Positions 16,737-25,445 of a DNA stretch of 40,643 bases are shown here, in pieces. Positions within the stretch are counted from its first letter, which is position 1, and each line of letters starts with the position of its first letter. Below the pieces are notes generated by a model that had not been told where the DNA came from, made no database searches, and was given only the letters and a program-made list of their open reading frames with translations. A program made the position numbers and the translations under genes. This DNA is from Lacihabitans sp. CCS-44 (lineage in GTDB: Bacteria; Bacteroidota; Bacteroidia; Cytophagales; Spirosomataceae). The stretch is from the NCBI RefSeq assembly GCF_024343735.1, contig NZ_RJUE01000042.1, forward strand, positions 1 to 40,643, written 5' to 3'.

Positions 16737-17937
16737 CTAATTTTGAAATTATTTTATTAAATGAGTGCCCAATCAAATAGTTGTTCTTCATATAATTGAA
16801 TCCATTTTGACCCATTTCCAATCTTGCTGCTTTTTCAGCGATAAAATATTCTAAATGCTTATTGAATGTTACAATATCATTACTTGAAGACCAAAGACCA
16901 AAATGATTTTGAACAACTATATCTCCCAAATCTGTGTTGATATCTGTTGCTGCTAGCACCGGAACCTTACTTTCTAAATAAGAAAGCAGTCGGGATGGAA
17001 AATTAGGTATAGTGAATCTATAATCTAAAAATATTAATCCCACATCCACACTTTTTACTAACTCATCATACTCTGTTTTTGGCAAAGACTTCAAAAGCCT
17101 TATATTGTTAGCATTTGTCCTTTTCAGCCAACCTTCCAACTTGCTATATTCGGTACCGTCTCCAACTATTAAAAAAAAACACTCTTTTTTATTAAGATTG
17201 ACCTTTAGTATTTCTATTAAAAAATCTATGCCTTGAGGTTTGCCTAGATTACCTCCATATAGAAATACCGTCGAATCTATTGGCAAATTAAATCTTACTC
17301 TTATTGTCTTTTTATCCCATTTTTGGTCAAGCTTAAGTTCCAAACTGTTAGGATTTAGCTCAATACTTGATGGGTTTAAAAAAGGATTATGATTGATTAA
17401 AAATTCAATATTCTTATCTGACATGCAACCAATTGTGTCCGATAATTTATACAGGCTGATTTCTTTTTTTCTGAAATATTTATAAATAATGCTTGATTTT
17501 GAAATCATATCCATATCAACTGCATTTTGAGGAAAAATATCTTTTAAAAGCAAATACGTTTTAGCACCAAATCTTCTTTTTAATTTATCGATTATTCTTG
17601 TCAAAGTAATCGGCGGTGTAGAATACAAAATTAAATCAACCTTAATATCTAAAAAAAACCTATCAATGGCTCTCAAAAATAAATATTCTAAACTCAAAGT
17701 TGAAACAGCTTTTTCAAAAAGATTTGTTTTCTGAATATTAAGCGTTCTAACATTTAATATTTGAACATTCTCTTCCTTCTTAAGAAACGTTTTTTTTCCA
17801 TACTTACGCTCTATAGGGCATAAGACATAGACATTATATCCTTCGTTGTTGAATTTTCTTATTAAATCCGTGTAAATTCCTCTTTCGTGAATAGATTTAA
17901 TCTGAACTAATGTAATGAATAGAATATTACCCTTCAC
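16729..17937 (-). CDS. Family 4 glycosyltransferase, WbuB-like (putative L-FucNAc transferase)
   Basis: The 402-aa protein has the GT-B layout: an N-terminal domain with [13 protein letters not shown] and [12 protein letters not shown], and a C-terminal nucleotide-sugar domain with [32 protein letters not shown], and the acidic region [20 protein letters not shown]. These blocks are typical of WbuB-type enzymes. WbuB homologues sit next to FnlA-FnlB-FnlC (CapE-CapF-CapG) sets and add L-FucNAc as the second sugar on the lipid carrier. The same arrangement here supports that role. It overlaps the epimerase gene by 11 bp and the initiating transferase by 8 bp. Confidence 0.87.
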   Translation of the reverse strand: MKGNILFITLVQIKSIHERGIYTDLIRKFNNEGYNVYVLCPIERKYGKKTFLKKEENVQILNVRTLNIQKTNLFEKAVSTLSLEYLFLRAIDRFFLDIKVDLILYSTPPITLTRIIDKLKRRFGAKTYLLLKDIFPQNAVDMDMISKSSIIYKYFRKKEISLYKLSDTIGCMSDKNIEFLINHNPFLNPSSIELNPNSLELKLDQKWDKKTIRVRFNLPIDSTVFLYGGNLGKPQGIDFLIEILKVNLNKKECFFLIVGDGTEYSKLEGWLKRTNANNIRLLKSLPKTEYDELVKSVDVGLIFLDYRFTIPNFPSRLLSYLESKVPVLAATDINTDLGDIVVQNHFGLWSSSNDIVTFNKHLEYFIAEKAARLEMGQNGFNYMKNNYLIGHSFNKIISKLDV

Positions 17938-19186
17938 TCCAAACTACTCTTTTAATATAATCAACATAAGATAAAATAATTCTAACGACTTTATCTGATA
18001 CATTGGGCATCGAATAGTCGTTAACTTCCCTAAATTTACGGTCGCCTAAATACTGGCCTTCTAAAGTTAGGAGCCCTTGAAATACTCTTTCTGTGTTTAA
18101 ACCTACCATCATCACTGAAGTCTCTTCCATGGCTTCTGGACGTTCATGTGCTTCTCTAAGATTTAGGGCAGGGAAGTTAAGAATTGACGATTCTTCCGAT
18201 ATGGTGCCACTATCTGACAATACTGCTTTGGCGTTCATCTGAAGGGCTATATAATCACTTAAGCCAAAAGGTTTTTCCAGTCTTACTAATTCGTGGAACA
18301 CAATACCTTTTTGCTCAATCATTTTCCTAGTTCTCGGATGTGTACTCACTATTACTGGCAATTGATAGGTTTCAGCCAATTGATTCAAAATTAGAACCAA
18401 ATTTGTAAAGCCTTTTTCCGAAGAAATATTTTCCTCTCTGTGAGCAGAAACCACAAAATACTTCCCCTTTTCTAGGTTTTCAAGTTCCAAAATATTTGAA
18501 TCCTGAATTTTGGGGAGGTAATGATGAAGAACCTCGAACATAGGGCTACCTGTTTTGATAATTCTATCTGGACTCAGACCTTCTCTCAAAAGATATTCAC
18601 GAGCAATACTGCTGTAAGTCAAGTTGATGTCAGCAATATGATCCACAATCTTTCGATTCGTCTCCTCAGGCACTCTTAAATCAAAACACCTATTGCCCGC
18701 TTCCATGTGAAATATAGGAATATGTCTTTTCTTAGCAGGTATGGCACACAAACAAGAGTTGGTATCTCCCAAAACCAAAAATGCATCTGGATTTTCTTTT
18801 TCTAATATAGGGTCAATGTTTATGATTATCTGGCCAATAGTCTCTGTCGCATTTTTCCCGGCAGCATTCAAAAAATAATCTGGTTTTTTCAAACCCAAAT
18901 CTTCAAAGAATATCTGATTTAATTCATAATCATAATTTTGACCCGTATGCACCAAAACGTGTTCTATGGCTTCTGACTCATCTAATTTGGCAATAACTCT
19001 GGAAAGCCGAATTATCTCTGGTCTTGTTCCGACTACCGTTAAAACTTTTAGTTTAGTGACTGGTTGTTGGTGACTGGTGATTGGTGACTGGTCACTGGTT
19101 GTTGGTGACTGGTCACTGGTTACTGGTGACTGGTGACTGGCTGTTGGTGACTGGTCACTGGTGATTGGTGAGTTCTTATTTGACAT
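17927..19186 (-). CDS. UDP-N-acetyl-sugar 2-epimerase, CapG/WbjD/FnlC-type, with repeat-encoded N-terminal extension
   Basis: The catalytic body (about residues 46-419) is a non-hydrolysing UDP-GlcNAc 2-epimerase-fold enzyme: [60 protein letters not shown], and [10 protein letters not shown]. The MEAGNRCFD form is that of WbjD/FnlC, which make UDP-L-FucNAc in the last step after CapE and CapF, both encoded just upstream. Residues 7-44 are a Ser/Pro/Thr/Gln tail (SPVTSDQ-type 7-aa repeats) encoded by the heptanucleotide array at 19057-19168. There is no ATG, GTG or TTG between that tail and the catalytic domain. The start (ATG overlapping the previous gene's stop by 11 bp) therefore seems forced. 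Heptad copy-number changes not divisible by three would shift the frame. Confidence 0.9.
   Translation of the reverse strand: MSNKNSPITSDQSPTASHQSPVTSDQSPTTSDQSPITSHQQPVTKLKVLTVVGTRPEIIRLSRVIAKLDESEAIEHVLVHTGQNYDYELNQIFFEDLGLKKPDYFLNAAGKNATETIGQIIINIDPILEKENPDAFLVLGDTNSCLCAIPAKKRHIPIFHMEAGNRCFDLRVPEETNRKIVDHIADINLTYSSIAREYLLREGLSPDRIIKTGSPMFEVLHHYLPKIQDSNILELENLEKGKYFVVSAHREENISSEKGFTNLVLILNQLAETYQLPVIVSTHPRTRKMIEQKGIVFHELVRLEKPFGLSDYIALQMNAKAVLSDSGTISEESSILNFPALNLREAHERPEAMEETSVMMVGLNTERVFQGLLTLEGQYLGDRKFREVNDYSMPNVSDKVVRIILSYVDYIKRVVWSEG
19057..19168 (+). repeat. Sixteen-unit heptanucleotide array inside the 5' end of the epimerase gene
   Basis: Sixteen contiguous 7-bp units (TGACTGG, TTGTTGG, TGATTGG, TCACTGG, TTACTGG, CTGTTGG) total 112 bp with no indel. 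The units are imperfect. Read on the minus strand, the array encodes repeats of SP(V/T/I)TS(D/H)Q. It is the inverted partner of 19545-19656; together they enclose the four-helix-bundle gene. Confidence 0.93.
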
Positions 19187-19544
19187 TTAATTTTAAATAT
19201 TTTATTAATCCATTCAACAGTTTTCCTACTGATTGAATTTTCTGTATCACTTCGTTGTAATCGTTTTGAGAAATAAACTTGAGGTTCAAAGCTATTAATA
19301 GCTGAGTGTCCAATTCCTGTTGACTTCCTAGTGCAATATACAAAAATTGGATAAATTCTTTTTCAGATTTTCTGGCTGCCCCCTCAGCAACATTGCTAGG
19401 TATGGAAACCGAAGCTCTTCTCATCTGGTTGGTTAATCCGAAGATTTCATCTTTCGGGAAATTGCTTGTAAAATGATAAACCATTGTTACCAACTCAATA
19501 CTAAATTTCCAAACATCTAAATCCTTATGCGTCTTCATTTCCAT
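19176..19544 (-). CDS. Four-helix-bundle protein (23S rRNA intervening-sequence protein family)
   Basis: The 122-aa protein matches the S23/IVP family: an N-terminal [16 protein letters not shown] helix, then [20 protein letters not shown], the signature [39 protein letters not shown], and a last helix with [13 protein letters not shown]. The family forms homo-oligomeric four-helix bundles, is found in rRNA intervening sequences and is related in fold to the Avd accessory protein of diversity-generating retroelements; its molecular role is mostly unknown. It has no obvious part in polysaccharide synthesis, yet lies between capF and the epimerase gene. Its ATG directly abuts one heptad array (19545) and its stop is 7 bp from the other, so gene plus arrays look like one inserted cassette. 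Confidence 0.92.
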   Translation of the reverse strand: MEMKTHKDLDVWKFSIELVTMVYHFTSNFPKDEIFGLTNQMRRASVSIPSNVAEGAARKSEKEFIQFLYIALGSQQELDTQLLIALNLKFISQNDYNEVIQKIQSVGKLLNGLIKYLKLNVK

Positions 19545-19656
19545 TTACAAATCATCAGCAACGAATCACTAAAAACCAGTCACTAATCACTAATCACCAG
19601 TTACTAATTACAAATCACCAGTAACTAATCACAAGTAACTAACCACCAATAACCTA
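19545..19656 (-). repeat. Sixteen-unit heptanucleotide array, inverted partner
   Basis: Sixteen 7-bp units in register (TTACAAA, TCATCAG, CAACGAA, TCACTAA, AAACCAG, TCACCAG, TAACTAA, CCACCAA and others) run 112 bp on the plus strand. They are the reverse-complement type of the TGACTGG array at 19057-19168 but more diverged. The array ends inside the stop codon of capF and begins at the base before the start codon of the four-helix-bundle gene, so it forms the whole intergenic space. Confidence 0.88.
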
Positions 19657-20769
19657 AACTTCCTCAAAATAGGTATCTGGATCTTCAGGATTATAAAATT
19701 CATTTATCCAGAAAATAGTGATTAATTCTTCCTGACCAATATTCTTGATATTATGGGTAAACCAAATGGGCATGTCTACAAATGACGGCTCATTTCCATC
19801 AAGCTCAAAGTCAAATACTTCTTCGGTTCCTATTCTACGCAATTGAATCAAAGCGTTTCCTTTGATTACTGCAAAACGTTCTATTTTTCTTGTATGGAAA
19901 TGATTCCCACGCGTGATACCCGGGACAGTGGTGGAGAAAGACACTTGTCCACCGATGTTTAGCCTAATTAACTCTACAAATACCCCTCTTGGGTCTGTGT
20001 TTTTCTTGAATTTCTTTGGATAGAGGTTTCTATATTCAAAATAAGTCCTGAAAGTATTAAACAGGTCTAATTCAAACTTTGAGGCGAATGAAGGTATCTC
20101 AGCGTTTTGATGATACTTGCTTTCAAATCCTTGTAACAAGTTAAGAATTTCAGAGACCTTAACCTCATGGGTAGGAGCAATAGTAAGCTTTGTAACTAAC
20201 GATGTTTCTTTTACTTGTCCTAAAATCTCTTGAACCAAATCACCTACATATATTAAATTAAGATCTCCATCAATATCAATTTTGGGATGAATACCCCTTG
20301 AAATTTGATAACAAAAAGTAGCTACTACGGAATTATAATTTGGTAAGCCAAACGGGCCAAAAACATTTGGAATTAAAAGACCCGTAAATTTAGCTCCAGC
20401 ACTGCTCGCCCAAGTTTCTAACAATTCCCTACCCTCTTTTTTTGACTTTCCATAAAGATTGTCTCTCTCTTCTTGAATCGAAGAGGACATCAGCACATGA
20501 GGCTTGGCTTTGGTCCGTTTAAGTGCATCAATCAATTTCTGAACGAGAGAGAGATTAGTATCGTATATCACTTGGGCATCAGGGTGGCGATTCATCGCAG
20601 CCAAGTGCACAATGACATCACAGTTTGATACAAAAGCATCTAAGCCAACCTCATCCGTAAAATAATTCTTCTCAAAATTTACAATTTCGAAATCGGTACA
20701 ATATTTTATGGTTTGGGTTAAATGGTATCCTACGAATCCGTTTTGACCTGTTATTCCAATTCTTAGCAT
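19654..20769 (-). CDS. capF: CapF-type bifunctional reductase/cupin for UDP-L-FucNAc synthesis
   Basis: At 371 aa it has the two-domain CapF layout. The N-terminal SDR domain (about 1-245) carries GITGQNGFVGYHL and the YGKSKKEGREL catalytic region. The C-terminal cupin (about 250-371) carries DPRGVFVEL, SFSTTVPGITRGNHFHTRKIERF (metal-binding His residues) and PIWFTHNIKNIG. In the S. aureus pathway CapF epimerises at C3 with the cupin and reduces the 4-keto group with NADPH using the SDR. The gene follows capE by 3 bp. Its stop codon (TAG) falls within the last heptad of the adjacent array, and the protein ends normally (PDTYFEEV), so the array has not visibly damaged it. Confidence 0.93.
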   Translation of the reverse strand: MLRIGITGQNGFVGYHLTQTIKYCTDFEIVNFEKNYFTDEVGLDAFVSNCDVIVHLAAMNRHPDAQVIYDTNLSLVQKLIDALKRTKAKPHVLMSSSIQEERDNLYGKSKKEGRELLETWASSAGAKFTGLLIPNVFGPFGLPNYNSVVATFCYQISRGIHPKIDIDGDLNLIYVGDLVQEILGQVKETSLVTKLTIAPTHEVKVSEILNLLQGFESKYHQNAEIPSFASKFELDLFNTFRTYFEYRNLYPKKFKKNTDPRGVFVELIRLNIGGQVSFSTTVPGITRGNHFHTRKIERFAVIKGNALIQLRRIGTEEVFDFELDGNEPSFVDMPIWFTHNIKNIGQEELITIFWINEFYNPEDPDTYFEEV

Positions 20770-20772
20770 ATT

Positions 20773-21807
20773 CTATTCGGGATATTGTTCCACTTCCATG
20801 TTGCTAAATATATCCTTTTGAATTATAGGCAATTTAGCTAACAAAACTTTCATTCCCTCTACATCTAGCCTGCCAGTATTGTGGGAGTGATATTCTTCAT
20901 GATTCACCAATTCTGGTGTGCCTTCTGAAAAGTACTGGTTGTAATTTAAGTCACGATTATCAGCAGGTATCCTGAAATAATCCTTCATATCTTCCGCCTT
21001 CACCATATCCTCTTTGTTTACCAAAGTCTCGTATAATTTTTCACCGTGTCGTGTTCCAATAATCTGGATTGGGTTATCAGCCTTATACATTTCTAACAAA
21101 GCTTTTGCTAATACCTCAATGGTGGCAGCTGGAGATTTTTGAACGAACAAATCTCCTTGGTTACCATGTTCGAAAGCAAATAACACCAAATCAACCGCAT
21201 CTTCCAGGGTCATCATAAACCTTGTCATGTTGGCATCGGTAATAGATAGGGGTTTGCCTGCCTTTATTTGATCTATAAAGAGCGGAATCACAGAACCCCT
21301 AGAGGCCATTACATTGCCATATCTGGTGACACAAAAAATAGTTTTACTATCATCCAAATTTCTCGACTTGGCTATGGCCACTTTTTCCATCATGGCTTTT
21401 GATATTCCCATGGCATTTATAGGATAAGCTGCCTTATCGGTACTCAGAACTATCACTTTTTTTACGCCATGCTTTTCAGCTGCTGATAATACGTTGTCTG
21501 TACCAATGACATTGGTCTTGACGGCCTCCATTGGGAAAAACTCACAAGAAGGCACTTGTTTTAAAGCTGCTGCATGAAAAACAAAATCGACACCCTTCAT
21601 TGCTGATTCAACGCTTGCAATATCCCGAACATCGCCTATATAAAATTTAACTTTAGGATTATTTAACCGTTTGCGTAAATCATCCTGTTTTTTTTCATCT
21701 CTACTGAAGACTCTAATTTCTTTAAAATGTTCAGTATTCAAAAACCTTTTTAAAACGGCATTTCCAAATGAACCCGTACCTCCGGTTATTAAGAGTATGT
21801 CAGACAT
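20773..21807 (-). CDS. capE: CapE-type UDP-GlcNAc 4,6-dehydratase / 5-epimerase
   Basis: The 344-aa soluble dehydratase starts the UDP-L-FucNAc pathway. It has TGGTGSFGNAVLKRF (NAD binding, 8-22), HAAALKQVPSCEF, STDKAAYPINAMGISKAMME (catalytic Asp-Lys; Met in place of the usual SDR Tyr, as in CapE), CVTRYGNVMASRGSVIPLF and GTRHGEKLYETLV. These are standard CapE/FnlA/WbjB blocks. It converts UDP-GlcNAc to a 4-keto-6-deoxy-L-talose-type intermediate for CapF. It is followed closely by capF; the CapG-type epimerase comes next, after the inserted cassette. It is soluble, unlike the PglF-like dehydratase at 8890. Confidence 0.94.
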   Translation of the reverse strand: MSDILLITGGTGSFGNAVLKRFLNTEHFKEIRVFSRDEKKQDDLRKRLNNPKVKFYIGDVRDIASVESAMKGVDFVFHAAALKQVPSCEFFPMEAVKTNVIGTDNVLSAAEKHGVKKVIVLSTDKAAYPINAMGISKAMMEKVAIAKSRNLDDSKTIFCVTRYGNVMASRGSVIPLFIDQIKAGKPLSITDANMTRFMMTLEDAVDLVLFAFEHGNQGDLFVQKSPAATIEVLAKALLEMYKADNPIQIIGTRHGEKLYETLVNKEDMVKAEDMKDYFRIPADNRDLNYNQYFSEGTPELVNHEEYHSHNTGRLDVEGMKVLLAKLPIIQKDIFSNMEVEQYPE

Positions 21808-21818
21808 TTAATGTTATT

Positions 21819-22991
21819 TTATAAAAAATCAATAAAAGTAAATTTTTCTTTTGAATTAACTAGGTAGTAAGCAATTCCGACGAACACCCAAATTTTGATA
21901 TCTACTAGAAGGTTAGCTCCAAAAAAAGATCCAAATATGGAAACGCAAAATAATATAAAAAATGGGTTCTTTCTTAAAACCCACCCTTTTATAAAAATCT
22001 TGATAAACATTATATATAAGACCGCTGTAAATGGTATACCAAAAATGAAAATGTAAGCAATTGGCGTAAAGTGTGCATAATGTTTAATTTCAGAGTAGCC
22101 TCCAAATGGAATCTCCCATAAATATCTACCACCAAATCCGGCTCCAATTAACCATTTGATTGGGTTTTTACTATGATGTTCAATAATTCCCAATACTTCC
22201 TGCCATCTCCCACCGGTTGCAACGAGTGTCGAGTATTCATCCTCTGAGTTGAAACTTAAAGATGATTCCAATCTTACGAATGCACCTTGTTGTGCACCAA
22301 TTATTATAACGGCTAAGAGTGCAATAAGAAATGGTAAGTACTTAAGTAATGACTTCAACTTAATTGGAAAAATAAATGCTGAATAGTAAATAATTAAATC
22401 CAGAAAAATATTTAAAGTTGTCGCACGTTTTCCCGATAATAGTACAAAAACTATTGATAAAAATATGAAGGTATACTTTGATTGATTTAATAGAAAAGGT
22501 AATAATATGTGAATATCTGTTCCGAATCCCCAATACGAAATTTGGCCCGTAATGAAATGAAAATAAAAGTAAATTAAAAGCACAATTAAAGTTAAGTAAA
22601 AACAGTAATTAAATATTCTTAATAAAAAGGCATAAAACTTAGTATTCAAAGACCTTGCAAAATGATAACCAAAAGAAATCCCAATTATAGGAATTGTTGC
22701 ATAATACACATGCATTAGAAACTTATAATCTAAGCTATTCCCAAAAAATATTCCAAGAAAAATAGATAATATACCGGTAGCAATGAAAAGTATTGATATC
22801 GGTTTTAAAATAAGAACATTTTTAAGATGAAAAATAAAAATTACAGCAACATATAGAACAGGTGTAATTTTGATTAAATAAAAAACATCTATCCCCGTTA
22901 AATAATTTAAAATCAAGACAAAGGGTGTAATGAACTCAAATAAGTATAAACCCCAGAAAATGTTGAATAAATTAAGTTTTTGGATAATCAA
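21819..22991 (-). CDS. Wzy-like O-antigen/capsule polymerase (polytopic membrane protein)
   Basis: The 390-aa protein is mostly hydrophobic, with about ten membrane segments. A polar loop near 250-310 (GGRWQEVLGIIEHH, GAGFGGRYLWE, HYAHFTPIAYIFIFGIPF) resembles the large periplasmic loop of Wzy/O-antigen-ligase-type proteins, which join repeat units on the lipid carrier. Family members have little sequence identity, so the call rests on topology, that loop and position directly after the flippase gene, with which it overlaps by 20 bp. It is strongly AT-rich, as is usual for such genes. The alternative, an O-antigen ligase, is less likely because no other polymerase is in the locus. Confidence 0.75.
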   Translation of the reverse strand: MIIQKLNLFNIFWGLYLFEFITPFVLILNYLTGIDVFYLIKITPVLYVAVIFIFHLKNVLILKPISILFIATGILSIFLGIFFGNSLDYKFLMHVYYATIPIIGISFGYHFARSLNTKFYAFLLRIFNYCFYLTLIVLLIYFYFHFITGQISYWGFGTDIHILLPFLLNQSKYTFIFLSIVFVLLSGKRATTLNIFLDLIIYYSAFIFPIKLKSLLKYLPFLIALLAVIIIGAQQGAFVRLESSLSFNSEDEYSTLVATGGRWQEVLGIIEHHSKNPIKWLIGAGFGGRYLWEIPFGGYSEIKHYAHFTPIAYIFIFGIPFTAVLYIMFIKIFIKGWVLRKNPFFILFCVSIFGSFFGANLLVDIKIWVFVGIAYYLVNSKEKFTFIDFL

Positions 22992-24141
22992 TTTTAAAAA
23001 AAATTAAATATAGGTTAAATATCCCTGTTAAAAGAAGTAAAAGACTAGATTTGAAAACCAGCAGAATAGGGCTAATATTGTGTTTTGCAAAATAATAACT
23101 AGTGGTACCGTCAATCGACAAGATAGCAATTAGAAACAGTGTACTTTGATTAAGTTTGTTTTTATATTGTAGTATAGGAGAAATTGTTGATATAGAGTAA
23201 AAAATACCTACAAATACTGAAGACGATAAAAAAAAGTAAGCAACATCTTCATAATTTGTAGCAATTTTTAAATATAAATTTAAAAGTATAAATGCTACTA
23301 ATTCGATTACCACAAAAAGTAATAGTGCTCTTTTTAGACTTTCAAGTAAGTCATTTAGAAGGATTGTTTTTATATTTTCGCCTATTTTAACTAAAGAAAC
23401 ATAGCCTAAGATATTTACACCAATGAAGACAAATTGAGAAATATTAAATGCTAATGAATATGATGATAAAGATTCATTATAAAAAACTTTAATAAAATAC
23501 CTACTTGAAAAGAAGAAAAGTGAAATTAGAATTGTTGAAATATTTATTAAAAATCCTTCACGAATTAAGGACAAATAAATCTTAAAACCTTCAAAATTAA
23601 AGTGGAAGTTATTCGGCAGAATGCTAATTTTAAGATTTAATCGCGTTATGATACCCCAAAGTATAAAACTCAAAAAGTAAGCTACAAATAGGATAAAATC
23701 ATAGCTTTCGAAATATTTAAATCTATAATTAATTAAGCATAAAATCAATGTAAACATTGACAATAAAGGCTTGAAAATAATCGATATAAGAAAATGATTT
23801 GAAGTTTGAAGTTTTTTCTCGACTACGAAAGATAGGGAACAAAAAACGATGGGAATGAAAAGAAAAAAATTCCCTGTAAGACCAACATACAAAGTGGCCA
23901 CTACTAATGAAGAGAAAAAAGCTCCTAAAAATAACTCTCCATAATAATCAATATTGGAATTATACTTTAAATAAACATAACCAGAGAAACTTCCTAAAAG
24001 AGCGTAAGGCGATAATAATACTGCCGATTTCAAATACTCAAAATTTCCAAAATTATTGCTTTCTATAATCAGAGGTAAAATTAAAATTTCTAATGCAATA
24101 AACCCATTAGTAAAATACCTGAAAAACAATAATTTTATCAC
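22972..24141 (-). CDS. Wzx-like lipid-linked oligosaccharide flippase
   Basis: The 389-residue protein has about 10-12 hydrophobic segments along its length with short polar loops, the topology of the MOP/PST exporter superfamily. No sharp motif is visible, as usual in Wzx. It should move the finished undecaprenyl-linked repeat unit across the inner membrane before polymerisation by the product of the next gene. Its start shares one base with the stop of the gene before it, and its end overlaps the polymerase gene by 20 bp. It is shorter than typical Wzx (about 420-480 aa), so some uncertainty remains. Confidence 0.72.
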   Translation of the reverse strand: MIKLLFFRYFTNGFIALEILILPLIIESNNFGNFEYLKSAVLLSPYALLGSFSGYVYLKYNSNIDYYGELFLGAFFSSLVVATLYVGLTGNFFLFIPIVFCSLSFVVEKKLQTSNHFLISIIFKPLLSMFTLILCLINYRFKYFESYDFILFVAYFLSFILWGIITRLNLKISILPNNFHFNFEGFKIYLSLIREGFLINISTILISLFFFSSRYFIKVFYNESLSSYSLAFNISQFVFIGVNILGYVSLVKIGENIKTILLNDLLESLKRALLLFVVIELVAFILLNLYLKIATNYEDVAYFFLSSSVFVGIFYSISTISPILQYKNKLNQSTLFLIAILSIDGTTSYYFAKHNISPILLVFKSSLLLLLTGIFNLYLIFFKIDYPKT

Positions 24142-25445
24142 TATACGACTAGGGTTGACCTCAAAATTCTTTCTACCAATTCTCTTCTCTCTTCTTTGCT
24201 GAGAGGAGTAGAGCTTCCATAAGCTGTATAGCTTGGAAGTTTATACCCTGAATAGTAACTTTCAGTTGTAATATAAACATTTTTGTTTGCCATTATAGCC
24301 TCAACCCCAGTTGAACCATTCCAAACAACCACATCATCTACAACATCAAATATATCTTGTGTACTTACATAAGGGTTTAAAAGTATAACACCTGGAAATT
24401 GTTTAATTTGCTTATAAATTGAAATGGGTCTAGCAAAATAGAACGCAGGATGCTCTTTGAGAATTACTTTTTTCCCTAACTCTCCAAAAAATCTTAAGAC
24501 CCTAAACAATAATTGATAATAATTGGCTTTACTATAATTATCAGTCCAATAGTCAATTGTGGCCTCAGGATACCAATGCAGTGGAATATAAATGTATTCT
24601 GACCTACTTTTAGCAATCTGAGATAAAGTAATCTTATCAAAATATGTAAAAGCCAACAATTGCTTTGGATCGTAAAAATGCCTTAAGTAAGGTGCAAAGC
24701 GATATTCATACCCTAATTTACCTTCTAATTGATAATTGATAAAATATCTAAAAACAAACCTATAATAAAATGAGCAACCATTCCAGATAGCATTTAAAAC
24801 AGCTTTCTTCTTGCTTATTGCCAAAGGAGATTTTTCTTTATTTTCTAATTTCAAAACAACTTTTTCAACTTCTTCTTCAGATGGAATTCTAAAATCACTA
24901 TTCTCCCCGTATTTTGTAACTAATTTATAATCTGGAAATAGAAAAAAATCAGTTATACCAATACATTTAACATTAAAATGTCGTGCAAATCGAAACATTA
25001 AATCCATCACATAGTTGTCTACTGTTCCAGATACAATCAATTTCACTTTACTTTCACTGAAAAAATTTATAAAAAAATGAGATACTTTTAGAACCAATTC
25101 CCAAGCTTCATGCAGATGAATAGCTCTTAATCCCCTACATCTTGAATATATCTCCGAAAAATTCACTACCTCATCAATTATATTGAAATCTTTGATAGTT
25201 ATCTCTGAAATATTTATATTGTCTATATCTATTAGTACATCAGCATCAATTCCATATTCAGAGATTGTGGCAAACTTAGATAAGTTACTAAACTTGCTCA
25301 AAAATGATTCAGGATAATACAAATCAAAATATTGCTTCTTCCCCTTAATTCTTATAAAAAATAATACCTCTCCATCGATGTATTCATTAAAAGGTTTATT
25401 CCCGGAATCATCAGTTTTACTTATCATCACAACCTGAATTATCAA
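24141..25445 (-). CDS. Putative glycosyltransferase of the capsule polysaccharide / Kdo-transferase-like GT-B type
   Basis: The 434-aa protein has no membrane segment. The C-terminal third contains YIPLHWYPEATIDYW, KKVILKEHPAFYF, PYVSTQDIFDVVDDVVVWNG and STGVEAIMANKNVYI, a pattern seen in KpsS/KpsC-like and related transferases that handle Kdo-type or other acidic ketosugars. It follows the nonulosonate and amidation genes directly, so it may transfer the CMP-nonulosonic acid to the growing unit; this is inference. Two starts are possible: 25445, which overlaps the previous gene by 29 bp, or Met7 (25427), which overlaps by 11 bp. Translation from either gives the same enzyme core. Confidence 0.6.
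   Translation of the reverse strand: MIIQVVMISKTDDSGNKPFNEYIDGEVLFFIRIKGKKQYFDLYYPESFLSKFSNLSKFATISEYGIDADVLIDIDNINISEITIKDFNIIDEVVNFSEIYSRCRGLRAIHLHEAWELVLKVSHFFINFFSESKVKLIVSGTVDNYVMDLMFRFARHFNVKCIGITDFFLFPDYKLVTKYGENSDFRIPSEEEVEKVVLKLENKEKSPLAISKKKAVLNAIWNGCSFYYRFVFRYFINYQLEGKLGYEYRFAPYLRHFYDPKQLLAFTYFDKITLSQIAKSRSEYIYIPLHWYPEATIDYWTDNYSKANYYQLLFRVLRFFGELGKKVILKEHPAFYFARPISIYKQIKQFPGVILLNPYVSTQDIFDVVDDVVVWNGSTGVEAIMANKNVYITTESYYSGYKLPSYTAYGSSTPLSKEERRELVERILRSTLVV

Noticed and set aside
17927-19186. The epimerase as LegG/NeuC-type hydrolysing enzyme of the nonulosonate pathway
   Set aside because: Its MEAGNRCFD block and its place after capE and capF fit the FnlC/WbjD type that makes UDP-L-FucNAc.
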